Assembly (NCBI RefSeq): GCF_000090795.2
Contig: NW_003546269.1
Span: forward strand, 379,302 to 443,301
Reading direction: 5' to 3'
DNA from: Amphimedon queenslandica
Lineage: Eukaryota > Porifera > Demospongiae > Haplosclerida > Niphatidae
DNA: 64,000 nt
Shown piece after piece: positions 11,301 through 22,718 of this stretch. The translations under genes were made by a program, and so were the position numbers. Below the pieces are notes generated by a model that was given only the letters and a program-made list of their open reading frames with translations, ran no database searches and was not told the DNA's origin. Position 1 is the stretch's first letter. Every line of letters begins with the position of its first letter.

Positions 11301-14300
11301 TCGTCCCAGTATGGCAGACCTGATCTCGTTAGAGAGTTTAGAAACCTCTTCGGCTGCTAGGTTTTTAAAGTCGGCCAGAGAGCAGCGAACAGCCTGACTA
11401 AACAGATAATAAAACTGCCTCTCTAGAACGTAAAATTCTTCACAGATGCTGCTGATGAGGTGAGTCGAGCCTTCGTCTAGACAAAAAACCCTCACACTCC
11501 CATCAGGCAAAACCTCGGTCACTTTACAGCGCTGTAGCTTATCTCCAATTAATGCACAACAATAAGACCCGGTCGTCGGGTCTGTAAAAACCGCGCCTCT
11601 TTTCTCGTCCCCGTAAAAACAAGCAATCGACGACATTGTAGACGCTAGTTTCTGAGCATTCCAAGATGGCTGTACATAAAACTCTAACGGAGACACAAAA
11701 TGAGAGACACGCCCACTCATTGGAGAAGAGAGACTAGGGCGGAATGGGTCAATGACATCCTGAGCTCCTGATCTATAAGAACTCTGACTAGACTCACTAT
11801 TGTTCCTCTTATGGTGATAATCCCTACCAGAACTCTCGTCCCGTCTTCTTGTACTCTCGAACGATCCATCCCTGCTTCTCTCTCTTCTACTGCTATAATC
11901 AGAGCTCCTTCTCTCGTCTCTGTAGCTCTCGCTCCTTTTAAAAGGTACGTCCCTTCTCTCTCTATTTTCTTCATCTGATCGGTATCTTTCTCTCCTGGAG
12001 GTACTCTCGCGAGAAGTGTCCCTCTGTCTGGAATCGAAAGAGGAAGGTGCGTCCCTTCTCTCTCTATTTTCTTCATCTGATCGGTATCTTTCTCTCCTGG
12101 GGGTACTCTCGCAAGAAGTGTCCCTCTGTCTGGAATCGAAAGAGGAAGGTGCGTCCCTTCTCTCTCTATTTTCTTCATCTGATCGGTATCTTTCTCTCCT
12201 GGAGGTACTCTCGCGGGAAGTGTCCCTCTGTCTGGAATCGAAAGAGGAAGGTGCGTCCCTTCTCTCTCTATTTTCTTCATCTGATCGGTATCTTTCTCTC
12301 CTGGAGGTACTCTCGCGAGAAGTGTCCCTCTGTCTGGAATCGAAAGAGGGCTCCTTCACGCTGTCTCTGAAACCAGTCTCATTTCTTCCTTTGTCTCTCG
12401 TGATACTCTCGTAGCTTTTCTGAGATCCACTCGGAGAGGATCTATCACTCCTTGAAGAGTGAGATCCTGAGGGTTTTGATGACGGAGGTTCGCTCGTACA
12501 AGGGCTGGTATCTGATTTAGTGTTTGAATCAATGGATTTCAGAATGAGATCAGTTACTGATACGCCTGACATGGGATCAACCAGTTGACACGATACACTT
12601 GACACGGCATCACTCAACTTGAACTGACACTGATACTGATTGTCTAGACACTGATCCTGAAAATATGTGATCAAATCGTCTGTAATCACATCCTCCTTGA
12701 TACCAGTGAGTGAGCATGACACGGCTTGAATTGGAAGCGATAAATATTTTGATAATAAATCTCTCGTATTCTTCAACATTATCAGCTCTTTGTTACCATA
12801 ATCGATAAACAAGATCTCAATGGAGTCACTCCCGTCCACACAGAGGATTCTTCCCCGATACCAGAGAGAGTCCTGGTCAAACAGGGCGGCACAACAGGTT
12901 CCAGGAACCGGTTTGACTGGTTTCGTTGGAGTGGACGGATCGTTGTAGTGTTCAGTCATCTGAGAGACAAGAAGGGAGAGAGAATTAGAGTTCTCTTCTA
13001 ATTGACAGGAGAATCCTAATGGCGACTCAATATTTGAAATAACAACAGAGACTGGTCTATCAGTGACTAATGTTAGACGAGGTATATCATTTGAAGTAGA
13101 CTGAGTACTGACTTTCTGACCACACCCACTACTTAGACTTCCAGCAGTCTTACTGTTGGATATTAATTCCGTCATTATATCTTTTCCTTTTATGAAAAAT
13201 TGAACCGAATAAACAGAACGACCCTCCCTCTTTTCCAACCTGCTAGCCATACATGTTGTGGGCGTGGCAGCTACCATGTCAAAAAACGAATTTATAATTT
13301 CGTCATTTTCAACTAGAGATGGATCAATATCACAATAAGAGCACTCAAATGCTTGAATCGGAAGGCGAAGGAATGACTCGGGGATGACCCTAACATGATC
13401 CAAATTAACCAACTCAGAGTTACCATAATCAACAAAGTCCACACTCCATTTACTCTCTCCACCTTCTTCTGGTGGACAAAGTCGGGCCCTGTACCAGTTA
13501 TCGTCTTCTGAGGACTTTGCAAGGACGGGAAGGTTTTTCCTTGCGACTGGTATTTTCTCGGCGTCTGGGGAGACGGCATATTGACCAATCAGAGTGGATA
13601 ACTTGTTGAGTTCGTCCAAATGATCGTTAATTTGACAGTAAAACTTATCCAAAGTGACTATATAAGGGACAGAGACAGATAGAGGGGACTGAACTGGTAC
13701 CACAGCTTCTCTGAAAGGATTGAAAGACGGTTTCTTGGTGGGAGTCATAGTTGGAGAAGATTTAATTGGAGATGCTGTTTTAGTGGGTTGTTTATCAACA
13801 CTATTGTCTCTCTTCTCCTCTATATTACTTGTGTCAGGAGGTGACCGTGGCTCAATAGAAATAGCATGTCCTTCTTGTATTAGTATATCTCCAAGGCTTT
13901 GGCCCAAAGCAACGTCCTTAAGCTCTACAGAAGGATACCCATCTTCATCTTGACCTTTAATGACAGCTAGTAGCTCAACATCTGTGTATAACTCTTCAAA
14001 ACAAGCAATGGCCTCAGGAGACCATTTATCTGATACAGGACGTATTCCTGCCATAGAGAAGCTAACAGCTTGTGCCGGTACCTTGAAAAACTGGCGTGGC
14101 ATTGAGAATATTGCAGATACTTCCACTGACTCAGTATTCCCGTAATCAACATAAAGAACTTTAGCAATGAACGATGCCTCATCCCATTCGTCTATAAGTC
14201 CCCTGCACCAGTTACCATCAGAGTATCTAACACAGCAGGGCTCACCAGGTGCTAGTAGCCCGCCCTCAAGTATTTGAACTTTATTAGCTGACAAACCACT

Positions 14301-15149
14301 TTGTAGGTCAATCACAAGTTGATTTAGTTCGTCAGTACGATCAGAGAACTGGCCCCAGACGACGTCAGGCGACTCGGCATGAGAAATATAAATCTTGTAC
14401 TCCAAACCAATCTCAAATGACAGGTAAGCATATTTGGATCCAGTGGGCGTAGCCTCAGACTCAGTTGGAGGTGTGGCCAGGGGCTTCTTGATCAGTTTTG
14501 ACTTTGGAACCGAGAGCATCTTTTCGGGCGACTCTTCCGGGTGTGTCCCCATCGCCATGGAAACCATTTCCTCGGCAACGGTGTAGTCGCTGGACTCCTC
14601 CCAGTAAAGGGTGGTGAGGTAACATGGAACATCGTGCTCTGTGAGGAAGGAAGCATAATCCGGACACTCACCCCAAAACAAGGCAGGGACTTCCTGCATG
14701 TTAATATTATCAGATAAAGCAGCAACAACCTCTTCCGTCCAGACGCCATCTTTAGGAACAAAATTAGCCAACTGGCACTGGACGGCTTGATAAGGCATCT
14801 CGAAAAATTTAGAAATATGAGGAAAGAGGCGAGAAACAGGGACATTGGCTTCCGTATAACCATAATCAAGATAATATAGACTGTAAGTAGTAGGAGAGTC
14901 TAAACTCATAACAAGACTCCGATACCATGTATTGTCTAGTAGCGACTGGGCAAAGCATTTGGCACCCACCGAAGGTGAGAAGCTTCTATTCTTATCCAAA
15001 TTGTTTCGGACCACTTCGGCTATCTCTTGAGAGAGTCTGGGTAAGTCAAATGCTTCTGGTGTATCCAAGTGAACATAGAACAGGCCTTCTTGGGCTACCG
15101 TCGTAACAAAGACTTTACGCTTTGTATGATAAGAGATTAGCTGTGACAT
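5374..15149 (-). CDS. Large multi-Tudor-domain protein (11 extended Tudor domains), germline/piRNA type
   Basis: Three very long exons (11162-15149, 7352-11044, 5374-6842) join in phase to 3049 residues. Eleven units carry the extended-Tudor core (W/Y-Y-R-A/G...V-x-F/Y-x-D-Y-G-N): five in exon 1, five in exon 2, one in exon 3. The fifth is degenerate (DEG instead of DYG, no aromatic WYR). Such domains bind symmetrically dimethylated arginine in Piwi-class proteins and scaffold nuage granules. Domain number matches Drosophila Tudor; TDRD6/TDRD15-like proteins are the vertebrate parallel. Between domains four and five is an Arg/Ser-rich linker with four near-identical 34-residue repeats. The tail between domains ten and eleven is acidic and disordered. 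The start ATG at 15149 gives a first domain at the very N terminus. Exact orthology among Tudor, TDRD6 and TDRD15 is not decided. Confidence 0.92.
6906..7330. repeat. Two copies of the ~186-base palindrome repeat in the last Tudor-gene intron
   Basis: The perfect palindrome CCCTGTACTATAGTACAGGG is at 7071-7090 and a mutated copy at 7258-7277, spaced 187 bases. Between them are the family's other conserved blocks (GAATCAGCTC, ACATAAG, TATAAAA, GAATTCTCTCCT). The repeat fills most of the intron. Confidence 0.85.
11945..12352 (-). repeat. Four-copy 102-base coding tandem repeat in the Tudor gene
   Basis: Four nearly identical 102-base units encode 34-residue repeats containing SRRERYRSDEENRERRD and SFDSRQRDTS. 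The period equals 34 whole codons, so copy-number change keeps the reading frame. Near-identity at DNA level indicates recent expansion or homogenisation. The segment is an RS/RE-rich linker between Tudor domains. Confidence 0.93.
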
Positions 15150-16206
15150 TTTTATAATCCTTTAATCCTTTGAATCCAAAATGTGCAAATTTATCTATAT
15201 TAGTAGCAACCAAAGGGTTATTAAAAGAGAGAGAGAGAGAGAAAAAAAAGCACGATAAAATGAAGTCAATATATTAATCAACAATGTAGGGTTCTGCCTA
15301 GAAAAAATTAGAGGTGGTTGGTGACTAATATTGTTCCTTTTAAGCTTATGTACACCATACTAGTAGACTACAATATCATGCTTTATGTATGGTTATTAGT
15401 ATTATTTGGATGGTTGGTCTAAGTGATGAACTGGTTGGTTCATTTGTTGAGGTGGTCGTCCCGACCACCCCCCAACCACCATAGGCAGAACTATGTAATG
15501 ACACTAATAGTTATACAGAATTGCTATTCATTACTGACCTTTCTCAATTGTAAAAGGTACTCTTGCTTCACCTTGTACAACAGCCTCTCTACAATCTGAT
15601 ATCAACAATGAGGACAATCCAACAAGTCTTGTTAATGTGTGAATACTACAGAATTTAAAAAATGACGCAAAATCATTAAAATGTATTTTTAACTTTCTAA
15701 TTAGGCACACCCAGGCACACGTCGTATGAGCTGGGCTACAATAACTTTAATTGAATTAATTACATGATTAATATTCTAATTGCATTAAAGAGTCTGATTA
15801 GAATCAGCTATTCCCCTTATCAAAATACTACATCTTGTGTACACAAAAGAACAGAATAAGCTGACGCGTGTTGGACAGGCTGGTGGTTCGGTTTTACAGC
15901 TGTTAAGCTTCGTTCATAACGGAATTGGCTCTCAAGGGAAGAAAGAGGCTTATAAAACATCAAATGAGGCTCAAAAAGAAGCACAATATCAACTGTAATA
16001 AAAAACAAACAACATAGACTACTTTTATAAAGGTAGGGTATTAAAACTGAGGGGTACAAGCTATTTAGGTAGAATCCAGGAAAACATACCTTCCTCTGAA
16101 GGATTAGGTATTTAAATAAAAGCAGCAGATGGTTCCTCGTCTCTCTCTTTGCTTCACAACAACTTCGGACAAGACGGAGAGGACATCTTTCCACACATGC
16201 CGGCAC
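15115..16206 (-). CDS. Probable small unrecognised gene upstream of, and overlapping, the Tudor gene start
   Basis: Two exons fit together: 15539-15645 (open throughout, good acceptor TTCTGTAG and donor GTCAGT) and 15115-15194 (acceptor AATATAG), giving a C terminus that reads ...VPFTIEKDKFAHFGFKGL... and stops at 15115. The stop lies inside the first Tudor-gene codons but in another frame. Candidate 5' exons are around 16090-16206 (MPACVERCPLRLVRSC) and 15900-15995 (PHLMFYKPLSSLESQF), but their phases do not join cleanly, so the 5' structure is unresolved. The pieces may instead be untranslated leader exons of the Tudor gene. I do not recognise the protein. Confidence 0.35.
15289..15491. mobile_element. 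MITE-like element, family A (copy 1)
   Basis: The ends GTTCTGCCTA (from 15291) and TAGGCAGAAC (to 15491) are inverted repeats. The ~200-base body has a second, reverse-oriented copy at 39965-40157 sharing the blocks TAGTAGACTACAATATCATG and CCAACCACC. Flanks suggest a TA target. There is no coding capacity. Confidence 0.8.
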
Positions 16207-16291
16207 ACTGATGTGCGCATGCGCAGAAACAAACCCCGCGAAAACTAAGTAATTTTAATTAAAACTCTTTTTATTGTTGTGTTGTGTTTCA

Positions 16292-18255
16292 TTAAAATTC
16301 ATTCATTTTCTTTTTATAAATTGCTGTGATATGTTTGTCAAGTTTTATAGCTTTAGATTCCATCTCTGCCCATAGTTTCTCCAGAGCCTCTTTGCTGGTA
16401 GCTTGTTCCAGCCTACACAATAAATAACATTGGGTATTTACTCTGACAAACTATTTCCACTCTACCCGTACTTTTGAGCATAGCGATACAACGTAAGCTC
16501 ATTCAAACTAATAGTCTTGCAGCCGTCTTTATCACAAAGATCCAGAGCCTACACAGTTAATGTATCATTATTAAATATTATGTTATTATTAACGTACTTT
16601 GTTTCGTTGAAGGTTTTGCAAGAAATGACTCCCTGAGTGTTTCTCTATTGTTTCTAAAGGAACTTGGAAAGTTCTTAAGGGACAATCAGAAACAGGTTTG
16701 TTTGGTATTATAAAAGAACCTGTAGAATGAAAAGTTTGAGCTGATTCTGATCACAACTGGATTTTTAATAAATTTTTAAAGTTGCTCTAGAAGTCCCTGT
16801 ACTTATAGTACAGGGACTCAGGCTAAATTTCACCAAAATTTAAAAGGAGAGGATTAGCCATTTTTATAACTTTTCCTAATATATATACATGTTCTTATGC
16901 TGTGTAGAAAGTTTGAGCTGATTCCAATCAAAACTAGATTTTTTATGGATTTTTAAAGTTACTCAAAAATTAGACCAAAGTCCCTGTACTATAGTACAGG
17001 GTCTTTGGCCAAATTTTGCCAAAAATGACTAGGAGAGAATTCTCCATTTTTATAACTTTTTCTGATAGATATACATGTTCTTATGTTGTGTAGAAAGTTT
17101 GAGCTGATTCCAATCAAAACTAGATTTTTTATGATTTTTTAAAGTTACTCAAAAATTGGACCAAAGTCCCTGTACTATTATAGTAAAGGGTCTCAGGCTA
17201 AATTTCGCCAAAAATGAAAAGGAGAGAATTCACCATTTTTATAACTTTTTCTGATACATATACAAGTTCTTATGCTGTGTAAAAAGTTTGAGCTGATTCT
17301 GATCAAAGCTGGATTTTTTACGAGCTTTTAAAGTTGCATAAAAATTTGACATTTTAATAACCTAGTAATGGCGGTTCTTCATCTTCACGCTCTGCCAACA
17401 GAATCTTGAACAAGTGAGTAGGAACACTAACATTATTATCACCAATAACCTATTAATAATTATTATTCTATAATTATTAATTTAATGTAAGCACCTGGTG
17501 GCTTATAATTTTCTTCCCATCTCTTTCTTCAGGTAGGAAAAGCGGTCCGGATATAACCGTCAAGCTGTATCCTTTCTTAACAAGCTGACGGCAATAATTC
17601 TCCAATCTATACCAATAACTGAGAGAAAAAAGAGAGCAATTAATTTTTATTTAATATTAAATAAACTAACCCCGCCCACTAAAATTAATTAGCTTTATTA
17701 ATAATAATTAATTACTCTATATTATTGTCCAAATCTTGTGGTAGGATATTAGTTAGATAAAAAGTATCGTCCATGCACTTTTGATCGTGCTTATAATTAC
17801 CGGCGGCGGCCATATGCCCTCGACTCCACCCACTGTTAAAATAATCAGTATTAGCGGACGAGTAGTGCGGGGAAACAAACGGGTCGGGCTTTAAAAAGAA
17901 ATAATCAAGTTATAATAATAGAAGATAATTTACTTGGAAATTTGAGCGGTGTCTGTCTGCAGTGATCTCCTTCTTTATATCGTGAGGGCTAAGTCTCTCA
18001 ATAACCCAGAGAGGTATCTTCCTGGCCCTGTCATACGCGAGGGAGTGAGCAGAATAAGAATGAAAAGAAACTGGAGAGTCTGGCCGACCATATCTACAAA
18101 CAAGAAATAATATAAATTTTAGACAAAAAAATATAGATCTAAATCTACTTGAAAACTTTGGGCTCGACTTTAAGATCTTCTCTCTCTTTTAGAGTCAGAT
18201 ATGTTCCTACAACACCACTGGCAGCTCCGATAGAGAAAGCAGCAATTCTATTCAT
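16292..18255 (-). CDS. EXOG: EXOG-type mitochondrial DNA/RNA non-specific endo/exonuclease
   Basis: Eight exons (18149-18255, 17934-18093, 17716-17888, 17495-17618, 17362-17449, 16598-16719, 16466-16548, 16292-16412) join in phase to 325 residues, close to the usual EXOG size. The nuclease core is clear: YGRPDSPVSFHSYSAHSLAYD opens the domain, and SGWSRGHMAAAGN carries the beta-beta-alpha-metal catalytic motif with the serine form (SRGH) that separates EXOG from endonuclease G (DRGH). TFYLTNILPQDLDNN and VISGPLFLP follow as in the family. The C-terminal helical region after FIIPNKPV matches EXOG rather than ENDOG. The N terminus begins with a short hydrophobic segment that could anchor or target it to the mitochondrion. 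EXOG trims flaps and ends in mitochondrial base-excision repair. An out-of-frame ATG sits just upstream. Confidence 0.93.
16735..17345. repeat. Three copies of the ~186-base palindrome repeat in an EXOG intron
   Basis: Palindrome cores begin at about 16794, 16982 and 17168 (spacings 188 and 186); only the middle one is perfect. The orientation is opposite to the copies at 20.6-21.3 kb. The array occupies the intron between exons 5 and 6. Confidence 0.85.
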
Positions 18256-18440
18256 TTTGGCGCCATGTTTTTTTGTTTTTATTATTTTTGCTCACGTGAG
18301 GAAAAGTTTGTTTCCATGGCAATTTGTTGTCATAGAGATAGGTTGTTATGGCGACTTGTTACCATAGCAATTTCGTTGCTAAGGAGACCAGCAACAGTAG
18401 TGCAACTTGCTGTTGTAGATTATGGGACGAGTTTTTTAAA
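18256..18440. promoter_or_regulatory. Bidirectional EXOG/PPP1R42 promoter
   Basis: Only 185 bases separate the two divergent start codons. A CACGTG E-box is at 18293-18298. A GGCGCC palindrome lies just upstream of the EXOG ATG, near 18259. There is no TATA box at a convincing position. Short, imperfect repeats of CCATAGCAA/CCATGGCAA type follow. Confidence 0.45.
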
Positions 18441-19926
18441 ATGCCAAGACTAACAGTAGACTTGCTCGCCAGATGCACTGGCCATGCTACAAAAAGGAGG
18501 AAAGATGAGACGCAGGAGCAGTTTCTAGCCAAAGTGACGCATTTGTACTGCTCAGAAAAAGGGCTTGAAATGATAGTGAGTGACTTTCTTGGCCCAACAG
18601 CAGGGACTAATGAGCAATTTTTAATGATAGGAAAACCTGCACTACTGCCGCAATCTCTCTGTACTGTACCTGTATGACAATCAAATAGAAACAATAAGTG
18701 GACTCCATAGCTGTCATCATCTCACTCACCTCTACTTGCAGCATAACTCCATCTTTAGAATGGAGAACCTGGACAAATTGAACAATCTCACTAAACTGTA
18801 AGAGTAATCAGTTAACACCCTCCCATCTCTTTATTTATTTTTTAATAGATATCTTAGTCATAACTCCATACAACTAGTAGAAGGGCTGGAACAATTATCA
18901 CGTCTTTCTGAGCTCCACATTTCACACCAAAATCTCCCCGAGGGAGAAAAGCTTCTCTTTGATCCACGCTCCCTCAAAGCTATAGTGGTAAGTCTGCATA
19001 ATGCATCGTTTTGCAATAATGTTTGATTACCTTGCAGAATAGCCTCACGATTCTTAATGTATCAGGCAATCGCCTAGCAAGCTTAGAAGACATAGGTCTG
19101 CTGGTCAATCTTGAGCAATTGATGGCTACTGATAATGACTTGACTAGCATGAAGGTATGCTCATAATGATGCATGCTGCAAGCCTTTCTGCTCTTTTTAT
19201 TGCTTGCAGGATTTAGGAAAGGTTCTCTCGAGGTTTATAAAGCTATGGAAACTGGAGCTTAATGGAAACCCACTTTCTTACAAGCAGAAATATCGTGACA
19301 GGGTTGTGACAATGTGTCACAGGCTAGGTGAGTATTGATACTAATGCACAATATGTGTCACTCAGTACTTACTATCACTTTAAATTTATAATGGAGAGAC
19401 ATATTCATGTAATCCATTTTTTGCTGTTTTATCAGAGTCACTTGATGGCAGAGATGTAAACGAGATGGAGAGACAGTTCCTATTTAGCTGGAAGGCAATG
19501 AGAAAAGCACGTCAACAGTTGACTATAAAACCAGGCAGCAAGAGCCACTTTGAAGTATGCTATAGCAATAGTCATGCTACCTATGCATGGTGCATCTTTC
19601 TTTTTTAGGAAATAGATTCAAAATCTCCCAGACCACCTCCTACAATGCCTCCTCTTCCAGCCCGTCAGCCATTCAGACTCCATTTATTGCAGCAGAAGAG
19701 AAAAAGACAGCTCATGGGTCTCATACCTGCAGCTCAGTTTGAAGCAGCCACAGTAGCTGCAAGTGAAGCACCTTGGCAATCTGCAATGAATTTCCACCTC
19801 CCACAAATTGGATCAGATAGACTTGTTTCACTGGCTGGGTTGAATCCACAGAATGAACTTCCTCGCTACGACTTGCTTCAAAATAAAGGAAGCAAAATCA
19901 CAACACTACCACCCTTATTATTTTAA
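18441..19926 (+). CDS. PPP1R42: Protein phosphatase 1 regulatory subunit 42 (leucine-rich repeat protein)
   Basis: Seven exons (18441-18575, 18631-18797, 18849-18987, 19038-19154, 19210-19327, 19436-19554, 19609-19926) join in phase to 370 residues. The protein starts MPRLTVDLLAR and runs through LRRs with the SDS22-type signature: NLSVLYLYDNQI, LTHLYLQHNSI, GEKLLFDPRSL, WKLELNGNPL, and an LRR cap with LESLDG. This tracks PPP1R42 (LRRC67) residue by residue over the LRR domain. The family binds PP1 and tubulin at the centrosome/basal body and is best known from testis. The C-terminal 130 residues are Pro-rich and basic and do not resemble the vertebrate tail. The start is fixed by similarity and by the close EXOG promoter. 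Confidence 0.92.
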
Positions 19927-20042
19927 ATAATAATAATGTAGTATAATTATTTATTTTAAATAATAAAATTTATGCAGGTAATTTCAATTAACGAGCCACG
20001 CCTAAGTAATAACTAGCCACGCCTTTAATAAAACCGCAAAAC

Positions 20043-22718
20043 ATGGCTGACAGAAGAGGGTATGTTTTGTGCATGTAAAGCAAGCTAAAGTTATTGCTCT
20101 CTTTCTATCTTGCAGTTTTAATCCAAATCCTGAGTTAAGCAAGCTATGCACTGAGCTATGGGAGCTGGATGAACAAAGGCTGGTCATTGGAAAGGACGTT
20201 GTTATTGATTTACAAGGACGTAAGCTTATGTCTTATTAAAAATTATACATACATACATGTATACTAACTATTGTGCTTGCAAAGGGAAAAAATTTAAATC
20301 TTTAATTTTCGTGCTCTATATTTTCAATGGCAGGTACATGGGCCAGTGATAGGAGAGACAAAGCAGAAGATCCATTGTTCTCGTACGTGGATCCGACTTG
20401 TTTTGCAAGACCAACTTTTAAGCTATTCATTGCTCTTCTTGATAACTATGAAACAAGCACAGGTAATTGATAAGTAATGTTTGTTGTTAGGAGTATGTAG
20501 TTGATTTTATGTAGGCGTTAATGAAGAAGTTACGGATGAAGAGGTTAAAGAGAACAAGCTGTTTATTAACGCTATAATGGAAACCAAAGTACTTTATCAT
20601 TGTTATGACGTGTAGGTGTGTGTAGTACAGGGTTTTCAGTAACTTTAAAAATTTGTAAAAAATTCAAATTTGATCGGAACGAGCTCAAACTTGCTACACA
20701 ACATAAGAACGGGTATATGTATCAGAAAAAGTTATAAAAATGGAGAATTCTCTCCTAGTCATTTTTGGCAAAATTTGGCCAAAGACCCTGTACTATAGTA
20801 CAGGGACTTTGGTCCAATTTTTGAGTAACTTTAAAAATTCATAAAAAATCTAATTTTTATCGGAATCAGCTCAAACTTGCTACACAACATAAGAACATGT
20901 ATATGTATCAGAAAAAGTTATAAAAATGGAGAATTCTCTCCTAGTCAGTTTTGGCAAAATTTGGCTGAAGACCCTGTACTATATAGTACAGAGACTTTGG
21001 CCTAATCTTTGAACAACTTAAAAAATTCATAAAAAATCCAATTTTGATTAAAATCAGCTCAAACTTTCTACACAACATTAGTACATGTATATGTATCAGA
21101 AAACATTATAAAACTGGAATTTTTTTCTAGTCATTTTTGGCAAAATTTGGCTGGTCACCCTGTACTATAGTACAGGGACTTTGGCCCGATTTTTGAGTCA
21201 ATTTTAAAATTTGTAAAAAATCGAATTTTGATCAGAATCAGCTCAAACTTTCTACATGTACATGACATAATAACTTGTATGTTTTATGTTTCTTTGCTAT
21301 CCTAAGGTTATGAAAAGAGCTCACGATTATTTGGTGTCTTGTGGCAAAAGTCCAAGAGAGATCATACCTTTTAAGAGACAGCTGTATGACATTTGGTTTA
21401 AACTCTACAGAAGGTCAGCAGATAGCGCCATCCACGACGATAATTTTAAAAACAACAGCCTTGCTTTAATTTAATATTATTTTGTTAAAATTACATTGTA
21501 TAGTCTACACAATTTTAGCTACATGTTCAATCATGGCGCCACCACCTGTATAATAATTGTACTTTGAATTAGAATCTAACTCAATCAGTCTTTGCGTGAC
21601 CTGCCAACATTATTGGCCAAATTCTCGACCACGCCAATAATTATCTTTGATTAATTAAAATTCATTAGTGCATACTTGTGATTCATTACTACACTTTTAT
21701 CCCTAGCAACAGTTGCCAATGGCAACCAGCGTATAGCAACAGCATATATATTTGTAAGAATGCTATAATTGAGTGATTTAGTGTAGTGGGACTTTCAAAC
21801 TTGCAATTTGGGGATTCTTCTACAATTTGTCTAATAATTTGATTCAATTACCATACAAGATGATTTATTGGCGGGAGTAATATTTTGCAAATTTGCCTGT
21901 GGAAAGAAATTGGCAAATTTTATATTGGCGATTTCTTCATAGAACCGCCAATTGCCAATATTAATTCCCTGCCCATGAATCATCTTGTACGGTATGTTTC
22001 ATCATATCATTGTGTGATTGCTTTAGGACGAGAGGTGTTCTGGACTCATCTGGTTTTGAGCACGTCTTTGTAGGAGAGACTCGTGACGGGAAAATCCTCG
22101 GGTTTCACAACTGGATACAGTTTTACTTGCAGGAGAAAGCCGGTAACGTTGACTACCAAGGCTACGTCAGACACGGAAAGGTAACGAGACATAAAGAACT
22201 ACTAAAATATTATTTTCAATTCCTTCATGCTAGCATAATGATTACCTACTGACGATAAAGTTTACATGGAACAAAGAGGTATGGAATGCTGGTACTGTAC
22301 ATCAAGCAGACATATTGTTTTTTTGTATTGAAACTATCTGTTCCCAAATTTATGCCATGCAACTTTAGTTCACAGTGTGACCATAATGAATCGAAATGTA
22401 GTAATTGAGAATTATTAGTGCCTAATTGGAGTTTACATTGTAGCAATTAAGATCTATTATTTAAATTTCAACAGTAATGTAGTAATTAGCTTTATACCAG
22501 AGCTAACGTAGTAATTGAGTCTTCTCCAACAGGTGAAACCTTTTGGCAGCACTTTTGTTGGCACAAGCCCGGAGTTTGAAATGGCTTTGTACACAATCAT
22601 GTTTCTCTGCTCGCCAGAGGAGACAACAGATCTTGACATAGCAGGGCAGAATGTTACCATCACGTGTTACAAGCATGGCCTCAATTTAGGCACTTCTTAT
22701 CCAAGTGCTTCAAAATAG
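20043..22718 (+). CDS. ENDOU: Poly(U)-specific endoribonuclease, EndoU/XendoU family
   Basis: Seven exons (20043-20059, 20116-20219, 20334-20462, 20515-20588, 21307-21413, 22027-22180, 22533-22718) join in phase to 256 residues, essentially the catalytic domain alone. The EndoU core is complete: SSGFEHVFVGE (first catalytic His), LGFHNWIQFY (second catalytic His) and VKPFGSTFVGTSPEFE (catalytic Lys followed by the conserved FxGTSPEFE). The enzymes cleave RNA at uridines in a metal-dependent way and act in snoRNA processing, ER shaping and RNA decay. No signal peptide and no somatomedin-B domains are seen, unlike human ENDOU, so this looks like the intracellular XendoU type. Confidence 0.93.
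20630..21285. repeat. ~186-base palindrome repeat array in an EndoU intron
   Basis: Perfect palindromes at 20786-20805 and 21158-21177 are 372 bases (two units) apart, with a mutated core (two-base insertion) between them. Conserved blocks match the other arrays. Confidence 0.88.

Noticed and set aside
11717-12414. Open frames of 107-187 residues in other frames of the Tudor repeat
   Set aside because: They are shadows of the 102-base in-frame repeat; the Tudor frame is continuous through all units.
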